A stretch of 64,000 nucleotides of DNA from Staphylotrichum longicolle (Eukaryota > Ascomycota > Sordariomycetes > Sordariales > Chaetomiaceae). Positions within the stretch are counted from its first letter, which is position 1. Each line of letters begins with the position of its first letter. The stretch covers positions 2,852,001 to 2,916,000 of the forward strand of contig JAHCVI010000002.1 of NCBI GenBank assembly GCA_019096155.1. The letters are read 5' to 3'. Position numbers and translations under genes: made by a program. Under the pieces are notes generated by a model. The model had not been told where the DNA came from, searched no databases, and worked only from the letters and a program-made list of their open reading frames with translations. Shown piece by piece: positions 1-8,670 of this stretch.

Positions 1-34
1 CCCAGACCCCCACCACACAACCCAAACCCACACC

Positions 35-835
35 ATGTCCACCCCAGCCTGCTGCCTCCGCGCCACCCTCTGGTCCGGCACGCCCACGGGCAGCGAATCC
101 GCCTTCCCCTCCCTCCCTTGCAACCCCTTCTACCTCGCCGCAGCGCCACCGCCCAACTTCCCGACCCCTCATGCGCGGCCACCACGCCCCGTGGCCATCC
201 TCGTCGTGCACGACATGTTTGGGTGGACGCTACCCAACGCGCGCCTGCTCGCCGACGCCTACGCGCGCGAGGCCCGCGCCGACGTCTACCTGCCCGACTT
301 CTTCGGCGGCGAGGTGGTGTCGTTCGAGGCGCTGAGCGCGGGCCGGTGGGACGAGATCGACCTGGAGGGGTGGAGGGCGCGCAACGCGCGCGCGGTGCGC
401 GAGCCCGAGATCGTGGCGTTTGCGCGGGTGCTGAAGGAGAGCGGGCGGTATGAGAGGGTCGGAGCGATTGGGTTCTGCTGGGGCGGGTGGACGGTGCTGA
501 GGCTTGGGGCGCGGGAGTTTGGTGGGGGGTTGGTGGACTGTGTTTCGATGGGGCATCCGAGCTGGGTGACGGAGGAGGATGTGGAAGGGGTGGATGTGTC
601 GGTGCAGGTGGTTGCGCCCGAGGTGGACCATGTGTTTACGGAGGAGATGAAGCTGTTTACGTTCAAGACATTGATGAGGAAGGGGGTGGCGTTTGAGTAC
701 CTGCATCTGCCAGGGGTGGAGCACGGGTGTCTGTCGAGGGGCGATGCTGACAAGAAGGGGGAGAGGGAGGCAATGGTAAGGGGGAAGAATGCCGCCGTGG
801 CCTGGTTCAGGCAGTGGCTACACGATGATGAATGA
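35..835 (+). CDS. Dienelactone hydrolase family protein
   Basis: An intronless 266-residue reading frame. It has an alpha/beta-hydrolase layout with a dienelactone hydrolase-type triad: nucleophile Cys148 in GFCWGG, Asp198 in PEVDHVF and His230 in GVEHGC. An early strand AILVVHDMFGW (about residues 54-64) matches the family's first core strand and oxyanion region. Members hydrolyse lactone or ester bonds, for example dienelactones from aromatic catabolism, but most fungal members have no assigned substrate. No signal peptide is evident, so a cytosolic enzyme is expected. The start ATG sits in a good context (caccATGtcc). Only 34 bases precede it in the window, so an upstream exon cannot be fully excluded. 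Length and motif order fit the family; the exact substrate is unknown. Confidence 0.85.
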   Translation: MSTPACCLRATLWSGTPTGSESAFPSLPCNPFYLAAAPPPNFPTPHARPPRPVAILVVHDMFGWTLPNARLLADAYAREARADVYLPDFFGGEVVSFEALSAGRWDEIDLEGWRARNARAVREPEIVAFARVLKESGRYERVGAIGFCWGGWTVLRLGAREFGGGLVDCVSMGHPSWVTEEDVEGVDVSVQVVAPEVDHVFTEEMKLFTFKTLMRKGVAFEYLHLPGVEHGCLSRGDADKKGEREAMVRGKNAAVAWFRQWLHDDE

Positions 836-1006
836 GGTGTGCAGTGTGAACTTCACGTGGCAACTGGTTGGTTTCTTGCGCTATGCACAACCTAAAAGAC
901 TCCTACCCTTGGGTATCCCATCCCTCCGAACCACCGCAAAAAGGTGCAAGTCGAAAACCAAACTCTAGTCCGTTGACCCGGGTGTCCCAGGCAGACTCAG
1001 GAACCC

Positions 1007-1337
1007 TCAGGCCGCAGCAGCCCGGCTGCCGTACAGGTTCTCGGCTGCATCCTTGCTGATGGGCTTGTTGCGGTGCGCCTCGAGGGTCTCGTCGCCTCCC
1101 AGCTCCTCCAAAGCCTCTTTGCTATGCTCCTTGGACTTGTCGCTTGTGTCTAAGTGACATGGTCATGCCGTCAGTTGCTGTTTTCTCAAGTCGGCATCCC
1201 AAACCTTCACAAATGCACCTACTTGGGTTCGAAAGGTTGGCCTTGTGGCCGCGGATTTCATTGGTGATGGTCTCCTTGCCCTCTCGCAGCTCCTTCATGT
1301 CATTTGACATGACTGACTTTGCGCCTGCAGAATTCAT
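1007..1337 (-). CDS. Con-6 family conidiation-specific protein
   Basis: Two exons, 1337-1223 and 1149-1007, joined by a 73-base GT-AG intron, give 85 residues. The spliced product contains the Con-6-type repeat: a Gly-His-Lys-Ala-x-Leu-x-Asn-Pro-Asn core (GHKANLSNPNTSD) followed by KSKEHSKEALEELGG. The intron falls exactly inside this repeat, after the Asn-Pro pair, and splicing restores the motif. The con-6 family was first described in Neurospora as small hydrophilic proteins that accumulate in conidia; the molecular role is not settled. The start at 1337 is the first ATG of the open exon; an inner ATG lies at 1310. Highly charged, with no signal peptide or membrane segment. Confidence 0.75.
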
Positions 1338-1685
1338 GTTGCTGTCCTGGACCTGGAATTGAAGTGGAGATTGTTGATCTGAGCGTGTAAGTTGGAACAG
1401 TTGGTTGCTTCTTTGGGAAATGCGATTGGGATGATACGATGAAAGTAGGTGGAGCAGATCGGAGATAAAATAAGGACTTCCACCTCGTGAGTTGCGATGA
1501 CGTTTGCCTCCAAGAGTCTGACTGTGTTTCCTTGCGTTGCTCTTTCCATTCGCTGGTGTGTTGCCAGTTTAGGAACTCTGGTGGCGATGCCGTCATTGAC
1601 ATGCTTGGCGCAAGATGATGTTGTGTGGTTCTGCAACCCGGCAATTCAAGAGTTGTGTTGGTGCAATCCTGAACATCGCTTGCAA

Positions 1686-1788
1686 GGGAGCTTGGCTCAG
1701 TTGGAAGAGCGCAGGTCTCATACGAAAGTGTGATCCGGTGTCAAATCGGGATATCCTGAGGTCGTGAGTTCGAGCCTCACAGTTCCCA
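1686..1788 (+). tRNA. tRNA-Met (CAT), elongator, with intron
   Basis: The acceptor stem GGGAGCT pairs with AGTTCCC (one G-T wobble), with discriminator A at 1788. The D arm contains GGCTCAGTTGG, the anticodon stem CAGGT pairs with TCCTG, the loop reads CTCATAA with anticodon CAT at 1719-1721, and the T arm contains GTTCGAG. A 30-base intron (1723-1752) sits one base after the anticodon, the canonical nuclear position. The mature length is 73 bases. An identical copy, intron included, lies in opposite orientation at 35505-35607. Confidence 0.93.
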
Positions 1789-1934
1789 TTCCTTTTGCCC
1801 TTTACGCTTTTGGTTTCACTCCACATTGTTACTTGCGGAAACATTTGCTATCCTTTTGTATTCTTTCATCTCAGACTGCAAATCTTAACCCTAAACCATA
1901 GTAATAGTAGAGACTGACTTAAAACACAGACAAA

Positions 1935-3668
1935 TCATACGAGGAACAACTTCTGACTCTGGAACCCACACTTGTGAGCAATCCTGGACAGGTCGGTTTG
2001 CCTGTTGAACATAGCCCCCTTGATGACGAGGTAGCCGCCATCTACCGGCCGCAGCACAAACGGGTCTCGAGCGCCAATCAACGCCCATATCTCATCTTCT
2101 TCCAGGCCCAACAACCCTGCCGAAACACCAACGCCCTCAAGATGAAGAACCAGCCTCCGCCCATACTTGAAAGTGCCAATCTTGTACCCGTGCACCTCCA
2201 ACCTTGTTCCATCGTGGACCCGGGGCTCCAGTGCTAGTGGCAACTTCTCTTGTTTCTGTTTCAAATTCGTCTCACACACTCGGCCGCAACTTCCACAAGT
2301 CCAATCCGGCACCCACGACGGCAGCCGCCCAGAGAGCCCGCCCCGAGCCTTGCAGGCATATGACAGAATGTCCAACCTCTTATCCTTAGCCACGATCCTC
2401 CGCGCCACATCCAGCAACAACCTCTCGATGGTATTCCCCTCCGAATAATCCGGCACGATCCCGTAATCCTCCCTCACCAGCCCCAGAAACGCATACACCC
2501 CATCTCTCCGATCTGCACTCCTCAAATGCCTCGACTGCGCCAGCAGATCCATCAGCTCGTACGGCCCGGCCCGATCAAATCGCATCTTGCTCACGACAAA
2601 GAAATTCACCGCGTCCTCCATGCTCAGCACGGCCCCGGGATGCCGCACTTCCCCCTCGACAGCAACACCACCCCTGCCCCCAACCGCCTTGCTGCGATTG
2701 TTGAAGAAATCGTACCCGAAATTCCCGTGGTACTTGCGCAGCGTCGGCAGCACCTCGCTGACGCGCGACCACGGCACCGACGCCCGCCCGTACAGAAAGT
2801 ACAGGCTCGCGGACGAGACGAACTCCTGGTACACCCAGGCGCGCAGCCACCAGGGGCTGGCGAAGATGGTGGCGTAGAAGGCGCGCCAGCCGTCGGTGAA
2901 GGAGGCGCGGCGGCGTTTGGGTTCCTGGCTGCCGCTGCTGCTGCTGCTGTTGTTGTTGGTGGTGATGATGGTGGTGCTGCTCTCGGGTGCACTGCCGGTG
3001 TGAGACGTGGAGGAGGAGGAGAAAGAAGAAGATGGGGAGGGGGGCGAGGAAGAGAAGAGTTGCGTGCGTAGGTGGTGTTCGAGTTGAAAGTAGTACTTGT
3101 AGTAGTCGTCGCCCGGGTGGACAGATTGGTGAAGCTCGGTGAGCCATTCGATGCCGAGAGTGTCAGTCTCGTTCTCGTGGTGGGAGTGGGAGGTGGAGAG
3201 ACAGATGAGCGTCTGAGCGGCCGAGGAGTAGATGCGACGCATGAATCCCACTTGGTGGGAGCGCTCGGTCAGGTTGGACTGGTTGATGCAGATCTGGTCA
3301 GCCCAGAGGAGGCACTCGGTGGACGGGAAGGTCTTGGTCCAGAAGTCGCGGGTGATGTCGAGGGCGTGGGCGAGGTTGGCAAAGACGTTGAAGCGGACGC
3401 CGTTGACTAAGATGGGCTTGGTGTCTGTTGGGTCCCCGGCGCAGTAGGATATGGCCGTATACTGATTCTCCACGAGAGAAAGGGAGACAGCAGGGAGAAG
3501 GTCGCAGCGGACAAGGCCATCGTCGTCGTTGAGGTGGAGCTTTATCTGCCGAATTTCCTGACGAGAAGGGTCCAGGGTCTCGTAAATGCGACGGTCCTGG
3601 AACTCATCGTTGCAAGGGGTCGGAAAGATATTCCGAGTCACCGACTGAGATATTGTTAACCCGGGCAT
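1935..3668 (-). CDS. HET-domain (heterokaryon incompatibility) protein
   Basis: A single 577-residue frame. The HET domain occupies about residues 69-160. It starts at YTAISYCAG, continues through the strand around ILVNGVRF, and includes the signature LLWADQICINQ followed by RSHQVGFMRRIYSSA, the usual order of the three conserved HET blocks. A Ser/Thr/Asn-rich low-complexity stretch follows, encoded by imperfect trinucleotide repeats near 2930-3045. The second half, with ESLADRRDGVYAFLG-like order (RSADRRDGVYAFLGLV), is typical of fungal HET proteins. Such genes act in non-self recognition and cell death after hyphal fusion, or are paralogues with unknown triggers. No NACHT, WD or ankyrin module is present. 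It lies at the edge of the gene-poor accessory segment. Confidence 0.9.
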   Translation of the reverse strand: MPGLTISQSVTRNIFPTPCNDEFQDRRIYETLDPSRQEIRQIKLHLNDDDGLVRCDLLPAVSLSLVENQYTAISYCAGDPTDTKPILVNGVRFNVFANLAHALDITRDFWTKTFPSTECLLWADQICINQSNLTERSHQVGFMRRIYSSAAQTLICLSTSHSHHENETDTLGIEWLTELHQSVHPGDDYYKYYFQLEHHLRTQLFSSSPPSPSSSFSSSSTSHTGSAPESSTTIITTNNNSSSSSGSQEPKRRRASFTDGWRAFYATIFASPWWLRAWVYQEFVSSASLYFLYGRASVPWSRVSEVLPTLRKYHGNFGYDFFNNRSKAVGGRGGVAVEGEVRHPGAVLSMEDAVNFFVVSKMRFDRAGPYELMDLLAQSRHLRSADRRDGVYAFLGLVREDYGIVPDYSEGNTIERLLLDVARRIVAKDKRLDILSYACKARGGLSGRLPSWVPDWTCGSCGRVCETNLKQKQEKLPLALEPRVHDGTRLEVHGYKIGTFKYGRRLVLHLEGVGVSAGLLGLEEDEIWALIGARDPFVLRPVDGGYLVIKGAMFNRQTDLSRIAHKCGFQSQKLFLV

Positions 3669-4356
3669 TTGTCTCGCCTTGACGACAACATGGCCGGTGG
3701 TGAAGAAGGAATGGTGAACCCGGGATGAACGACTGTCTTAGCTGCTGGGTTCCATTTTAATCGAGTATCCGAGCCCAAACAGCCAAAGAGATCATCAGGC
3801 TCTCTGGGAAAGCCTCAGCCCCTCCTTCAGAATAACTAGCGCGTAGAGAATATGCAGGGCGGCACCCAATTAGAATCGCCAAACCCACTCCTTCAGCGCG
3901 TGATTGTTTTGCCGGCCAACCCAAGTTGTTAGCGTTATCGCGCCCGAGGGATGTGCTGGAAGTGTGATCAAGGAAAGACAGAGCAAAGGGTGCCCGATTT
4001 GGTGCGGGCGTACAGCGCCTCGAGTTTCAACGTGGGAGCGAAAGGTGCTGCTCGATCAATCTTAGTTAGAAGTAGTCCTCGTCATTGTTTGGCATCATGC
4101 TTGGGGGATGCCTGAAGGCGACTCGCAAAGAATCCACGGGTGCAAAACAGAAGTGCCTTGCAAGGAAGAGCTTTAGCTTGTCAAATTGAACACGACTTCT
4201 GGGGGTATCTAAAACTGTCAACAGCAACGACGACGAATCGAAAATAGACGCACGAACACGCTCGCTGAAACATAATACTCCAGACAGCATCCATCTCCAA
4301 ACAGCATCCAGACCACAGGGGCCGAGGAAGCCAGGGGCTCCTGCCATACCCGCAAC
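3669..4356. other. Intergenic, HET gene promoter side
   Basis: This stretch separates the start of the HET gene from the end of the next minus-strand gene. I see no convincing gene, RNA or repeat in it. Confidence 0.5.
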
Positions 4357-5486
4357 TCAGGCCCAGGAGCCGTCGTCCTCTCCAAACAAGGACGAGCCAG
4401 TTCTCGCCTTCTTGTCCTTTGTCCCAACCACCACTTCCTCCACTGGAGCCGGACCAGCGGACCCAGTGGCAACAACGGTCGTTGAACCAGCCGAATCTCC
4501 AAAGCGTCCTTCCGGATCGTCACTATAGCGGTCACGCTCATTCTGCTCGTCATCCACAAACAAACTGGTGTACTCTTGGTTACGACCTCTCATCCACTTG
4601 GGAACCTTCAACCCAGAGAACTTTGGGAGCTTGAAAGCCGGCAACTGCTGCCTGGAGATGGACGGGGCCTTGACCTGAGGGAACGACACGTTCGGCCTGG
4701 AAACGGTCTCGTACCATGGAATAGGCGGCAGCGAGTCCGGGCGCAGTCTGTTGCCGCAGTGTGGGCAGTCGGGCGGCACCGCGCGCCACGCCGTGTACTC
4801 GATCAAACCAGGAACGGCGAGGCCGGCGACGACCTCGCGGGCGGCGAGGTGGAGGTGAATGAAACTGTACGCAAGTCAGCGGATATTTCCTTCGATAATG
4901 AATATGAACGAGGGCACACTCACAAGTTGACCAGCAATGGTAGAGTCGCGTATGCCGCCAGCATCGCCAACTCGGGGCCCCGATCCCACCTCCTCCCGGT
5001 CCTCAAGCCAGTCCGAATCCACGTAAAGACCAGCACCACCATCAACCCCGCCGCAAGCAGCACGTCCACCACAAAAACCAGAATCCGATGCGTCAGCACC
5101 TCTCCACCCACCTCCTCCACCTCACCCCTCACATCATCGCCATTGCCCTCCTCATCCCCGTCCCCGTCCTCGTCCTGACCCTCATCCCGCTCCGCCCCAA
5201 GCAAACCAACCTCCTCCTCCGGATCCGGATCCAAGGGGTTCCGGCCGCGCTGCTTGCCCTTGCCGCTCCCCGCACACCGCCGCGCCCGGATCACCAGGAA
5301 CAGCGACACGCTCGCGGAGAAGAAGAGCGGGACGAGGCCGAGGGCGGGGACAATGTCGCCGGAGAGGGCGCCGTGGGTGATGCAGAGCGGCAGGGCCGGG
5401 AGGAAGGAGAGGATGGCGGCTTTGCGGAGAAGCGGGCTCGGGAGGGTGGTGGCGGAGATGCCGTGGGAGTTGTGCTGGGGTGCCAT
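4357..5486 (-). CDS. Fungal multi-pass membrane protein, function unknown
   Basis: Two exons, 5486-4924 and 4864-4357, with a 59-base GT-AG intron, give 356 residues. Two hydrophobic segments lie near residues 25-65, followed by basic residues. A strongly acidic, low-complexity stretch (about 85-125) comes next, then two more hydrophobic segments (about 130-155 and 170-205); the intron interrupts the last one. Splicing joins LPLLVN to FFIHLHLAAREV and keeps the helix continuous. The C-terminal third is polar and has one CPHC motif, half of a possible zinc site, and many Ser, Pro and acidic residues. I do not recognise a named family. Four membrane passes with a cytosolic tail are likely. Two CACGTG boxes lie upstream at 5766 and 5777. 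Confidence 0.75.
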
Positions 5487-5765
5487 GACGAGGGTGGTTC
5501 AATCACAACCTGTGGTCGCTGTGGACCAGTGGTTACTTGTGATGGGTTCGTCTTTGGTGGGTGGAGGGGACGAAATGGCGATTGGAGTAGTGACGGCCAC
5601 CGGGGAGCGCAGTGCCTGCTGGCTGAGCAGCCTGGCGATGTGTGGGGTTGTTGAAGAGCGGGACGAAGTGAGGATTCAGGGTCGTGGTGATTGTTTGAAT
5701 GGGTGGGGTTTTGGGCGCGCTGCTTATCGCAACATTGAGCCAATGAGTGCGGGGAGATGTGAGCC

Positions 5766-5782
5766 CACGTGCACTTCACGTG
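5766..5782. promoter_or_regulatory. Paired CACGTG E-boxes
   Basis: Two perfect CACGTG hexamers start at 5766 and 5777, 11 bases apart, about 280 bases upstream of the membrane-protein start at 5486. CACGTG is the core site for basic helix-loop-helix factors such as Cbf1-type proteins. Binding here is inferred only. Confidence 0.3.
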
Positions 5783-5848
5783 CGAGGAGGACCCTGAATT
5801 TTGTGGCCCAAAACCTGACTTCCCGAGCCGACCCCACACATCAGCACA

Positions 5849-5950
5849 CGGCAAGGTGGCCGAGCGGTCCAAGGCGCCAGGTTCAGGCCCACCTGAATTC
5901 ACTTGAACATTGTTCAAACAAATCCGAAGGGGCGCCTCGAAGCCCTTTTT
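5849..5950 (+). pseudogene. tRNA-Leu-like remnant
   Basis: The 5' half matches a fungal tRNA-Leu very well: GGTGGCCGAGCGGTC, then AAGGCGCCAGGTTCAGG with a CAG anticodon. The 3' half is not normal. A piece resembling the variable arm (TCCGAAGGGGCG) follows after about 40 bases, but the T loop and the 3' acceptor strand cannot be folded correctly. A T run follows at about 5946. It is probably a decayed or truncated tRNA gene. Confidence 0.4.
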
Positions 5951-8023
5951 GCTCTTTGGTTCTTCAGTTCCCAAGGCATGAGAAGGAGCTTGAAGGACCA
6001 TACGCGGGGCTGAGGGCTGCGACGCCCTGCAGGGTTTTGGGACTCTCCACTTCCATCGCTACCACTGTCTAATTGGACGCCCCGACCCAAAACATCTTCC
6101 ACTAAAATCCCCAGAGTCCCAGAAATGAGGAAACTTTGCCCAGGGTTCGAGCGATCCGAGATTTTGCCGTGATCTCGTAACGTCAAGGCACCAGGCCAGT
6201 ATAAGTGACAAGACGTCCAGATCCGGGAGAGGGCAACAGCATGTTGAGGCTCTGACCTGTCCAGATCGGAACGCGTCCAACCGGAGGAAATCATCAACAG
6301 GCGGGAGCGCGAGAAACATCGGTCGGCCGATGGCAATCCGATGTGTTGGACGGGAAGGCCCCAACAACGCGTCGACGCCAGCCCACAAAACAAATGGCAC
6401 TTTGGGGGGCAACATGTGGCAAATCCGCCGAAGATGAAACAGAAGCTTATCAATTCAGGCGACCAGGTCAAACGCCCGGTAGGGTGGGATTTTCACGGAA
6501 CGAGAAGCGCAGGGCTGTGGGCGGGCAGGCAAAACTCTCGGTCGGGACTTCTGCTCGCAGCTCGCGTTTAAAGTTCACCACGATCTTAGAAATGGGGGGT
6601 TGCAGAAGCTGGGGAAAGAAATGGAAAGCTTACCGAGCGCGCATCTGGCGCCCAACTTTAGCGCGGACAGGTAAACCAAACCACCTTGGGAAGAGCTGTG
6701 CCACTGACGCAAAAAACCCACGCCTCAGACTTCTAGAAAACCCGCCGACAAGTCCGACCAGTGACTCGTAAGGAGACACGCTCAGAACCGTGACCCAGGG
6801 GCCAGGGCACCAAAACGCCAAAATTGCGAGCGCCCGACTGGCGGTCAGTGGCTCGGGGTCAGAGATGACTCCTTGCAATTTGCCACTTCGTTGCAAATGG
6901 CAGGGCCGGCGGTTCCCTCAAGCTGCGGGGGAGGTTTGTATGTTGAACCTGTGGTTCCTGCCCGCGGCCGGGTTCGATGGCGCGAGCCGCATCCCGGGCT
7001 CTCCGGGGAAGTTGAGGGGTGTTGGATGCTGTGCGCATTGGTGCTGCACATCCACGAAGCCACCGCAGCTGGTACTTGGTACTTCCATTCCACGTTGGTT
7101 GGGATTTCGCCCAGCGGCGCGACCTTTGTCCCGTCATCACCTGGTCGACCTTCTGCGGCCGGATTTGCGAGGGCCACCTCGAACCAACCATGGCCAACCA
7201 GCGAATCCCAGGGAACGCAGGTGTGTGTGCAGGACACAAGTTCATCCCACCTGTGCTCCGAAGTAAGCTTGAGTCGTCTATTTGCACACCACCTCCCATC
7301 ATACTCACGGCACTTTCGGGGGCGCCACAACTGCCGCCAAGCAACCTGAATGCCGCATGCGCAAGGCTTGATTGGAAAGGGCATCTCACGCGCTTGGCGC
7401 AGCTTCGCTCGCTTCGGGACGTTCCCCTGCCTCTGATCCCTTTCTGCCCCCTATGTACACTGTACATGTACACATATGAACCCATGGAGGTCCAGACAGG
7501 ACACCCTGGTCCTGATTTCTCGTGCCTGAGAGGCCCGGATCGACCCCGAGCTTCAGGTCTCTTTCCGCCCCACTAACGGCGAGTATCGCCTTTTGTGCCG
7601 ACTTCTGGAAGCCCAGATGGCTTTACAACTGAGCTTTGAGATATGACCTGCCTGGTCGAGCCACGTCATACTCGCCGCTGTATCGGAATCCCCAGACCGG
7701 TCCCAAATTTGGACATGGGGAAGCCAGTAAGAGCGTAGGGGCAATCTTCAACGCCTCTTCGAGTCTAGCACCTTCATTCTTTGGCCCCTTACCCCTGCCA
7801 AACATCAGAACGCGGATCTGTGACTTGCATACCGCGGAATCTCATCTTCCCCCCTGCCTCACAGGCTCACACTGAAACTACCTGGCAGGTACAGAGAGGA
7901 GATCGCCTCCCGACGCGCCGTTCGTATTTGTGGAGACGAGAAACATGAACCAGGTAGCAAGGCAAAAACGCGGCGCCCTCTGTTCCTGCCTTGAATGGTC
8001 AGTTGAGCCGCTTGCCCTGTTGT
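5951..8023. other. Gene-poor intergenic stretch
   Basis: Several open frames of 60-270 codons occur on both strands here and overlap one another. None shows a recognisable domain, so I treat them as chance frames in GC-rich DNA. A 12-base palindrome (TGTACATGTACA) lies at 7461-7472. Confidence 0.4.
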
Positions 8024-8030
8024 TATATAA
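8024..8030 (+). promoter_or_regulatory. TATA box of family gene A
   Basis: TATATAA at 8024-8030, about 90 bases before the first downstream ATG (8113). All four members of the small gene family have an AT-rich TATA-like site upstream of the first ATG. Confidence 0.5.
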
Positions 8031-8112
8031 TGGCGACACATTCTTGCCTCTGGTTGCTCTCGACTTCGCCTCGAGCAAAGGGCTCTCTTTACTCTAAGTG
8101 TCTGCGTTCTCC

Positions 8113-8670
8113 ATGATCTGTCTTCCGATAAACACACCCGTCTCGGCCTCCAGTTCCAACCCGCTCTCCTCAACCCGGTCTGGATCGACTTACTCTCATC
8201 GACGCGTTCTGCATCAACCAGCTCTACATCAATCTGCTCAGAAGCGCCGCATCAATTTGGCGCAAGTCATCACCGCGTTTCGCGGTGTTGCGGCTTGTGA
8301 GGAAGAGAACGACACCATGGACGAACTTCTTCACGGGATTGGCGAGTGGATCGGATCGATCCTGAACCACTCCACGGGCATCACGGTGACCATCCAAATC
8401 CTCCCCCTGTCAGGTAAGCTCAGAGGGACGCAACCGCCCGCGCCGTCCCCATCCAGCTTACCGGCAACTTGAAAAGTAATGTCTGACAAGATCCCAGTCC
8501 ATCCAGCCCCATGGACACCCCTGCGGGCGCATTACCACTTGGCCGACGACGAGACTGGAGCCCAGCATTGGTTCGTGCTTGTCGCAGAGGACGGCGGCGT
8601 CAGTGAGAATGAGGGCCACGGAGATCCATCGTGGAGCGTCGGGTACTTGGATCCATACGCCGACAGATGA
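8113..8670 (+). CDS. Orphan Trp-rich small protein family, member A
   Basis: Exons 8113-8413 and 8498-8670 with a phase-1 intron. Starting at 8113, the first ATG after the TATA box, it encodes 157 residues. A start at 8317 (caccATGG, strong context) gives 89 residues and matches the core shared with members B, C and D. The core has an amphipathic segment (LLHGIGEWIGSIL), a beta-like stretch (GITVTIQILPLS) ending at the intron, and a Trp-rich acidic tail (PWTPLRAHYHL, HWFVLVAEDGG, PSWSVGYLDP). The last exon is 173 bases, exactly as in member B. At the place where B has an intron acceptor (GTTGCAG), A reads GTTGCGG, so the usual 4-base first exon cannot be spliced here. I do not recognise the family and assign no function. 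Confidence 0.6.

Noticed and set aside
1880..1900. AACCCTAAACC near one tRNA-Met and GGGTTAGGGTT near the other, telomere-like
   Set aside because: At most two partial repeat units each; expected by chance and no longer array is present.
8180..8230. A LIDAFCINQ-like reading in another frame within gene A, resembling the HET signature WIDALCINQ
   Set aside because: Only nine residues match, no other HET block is nearby, and the frame conflicts with the family coding frame.
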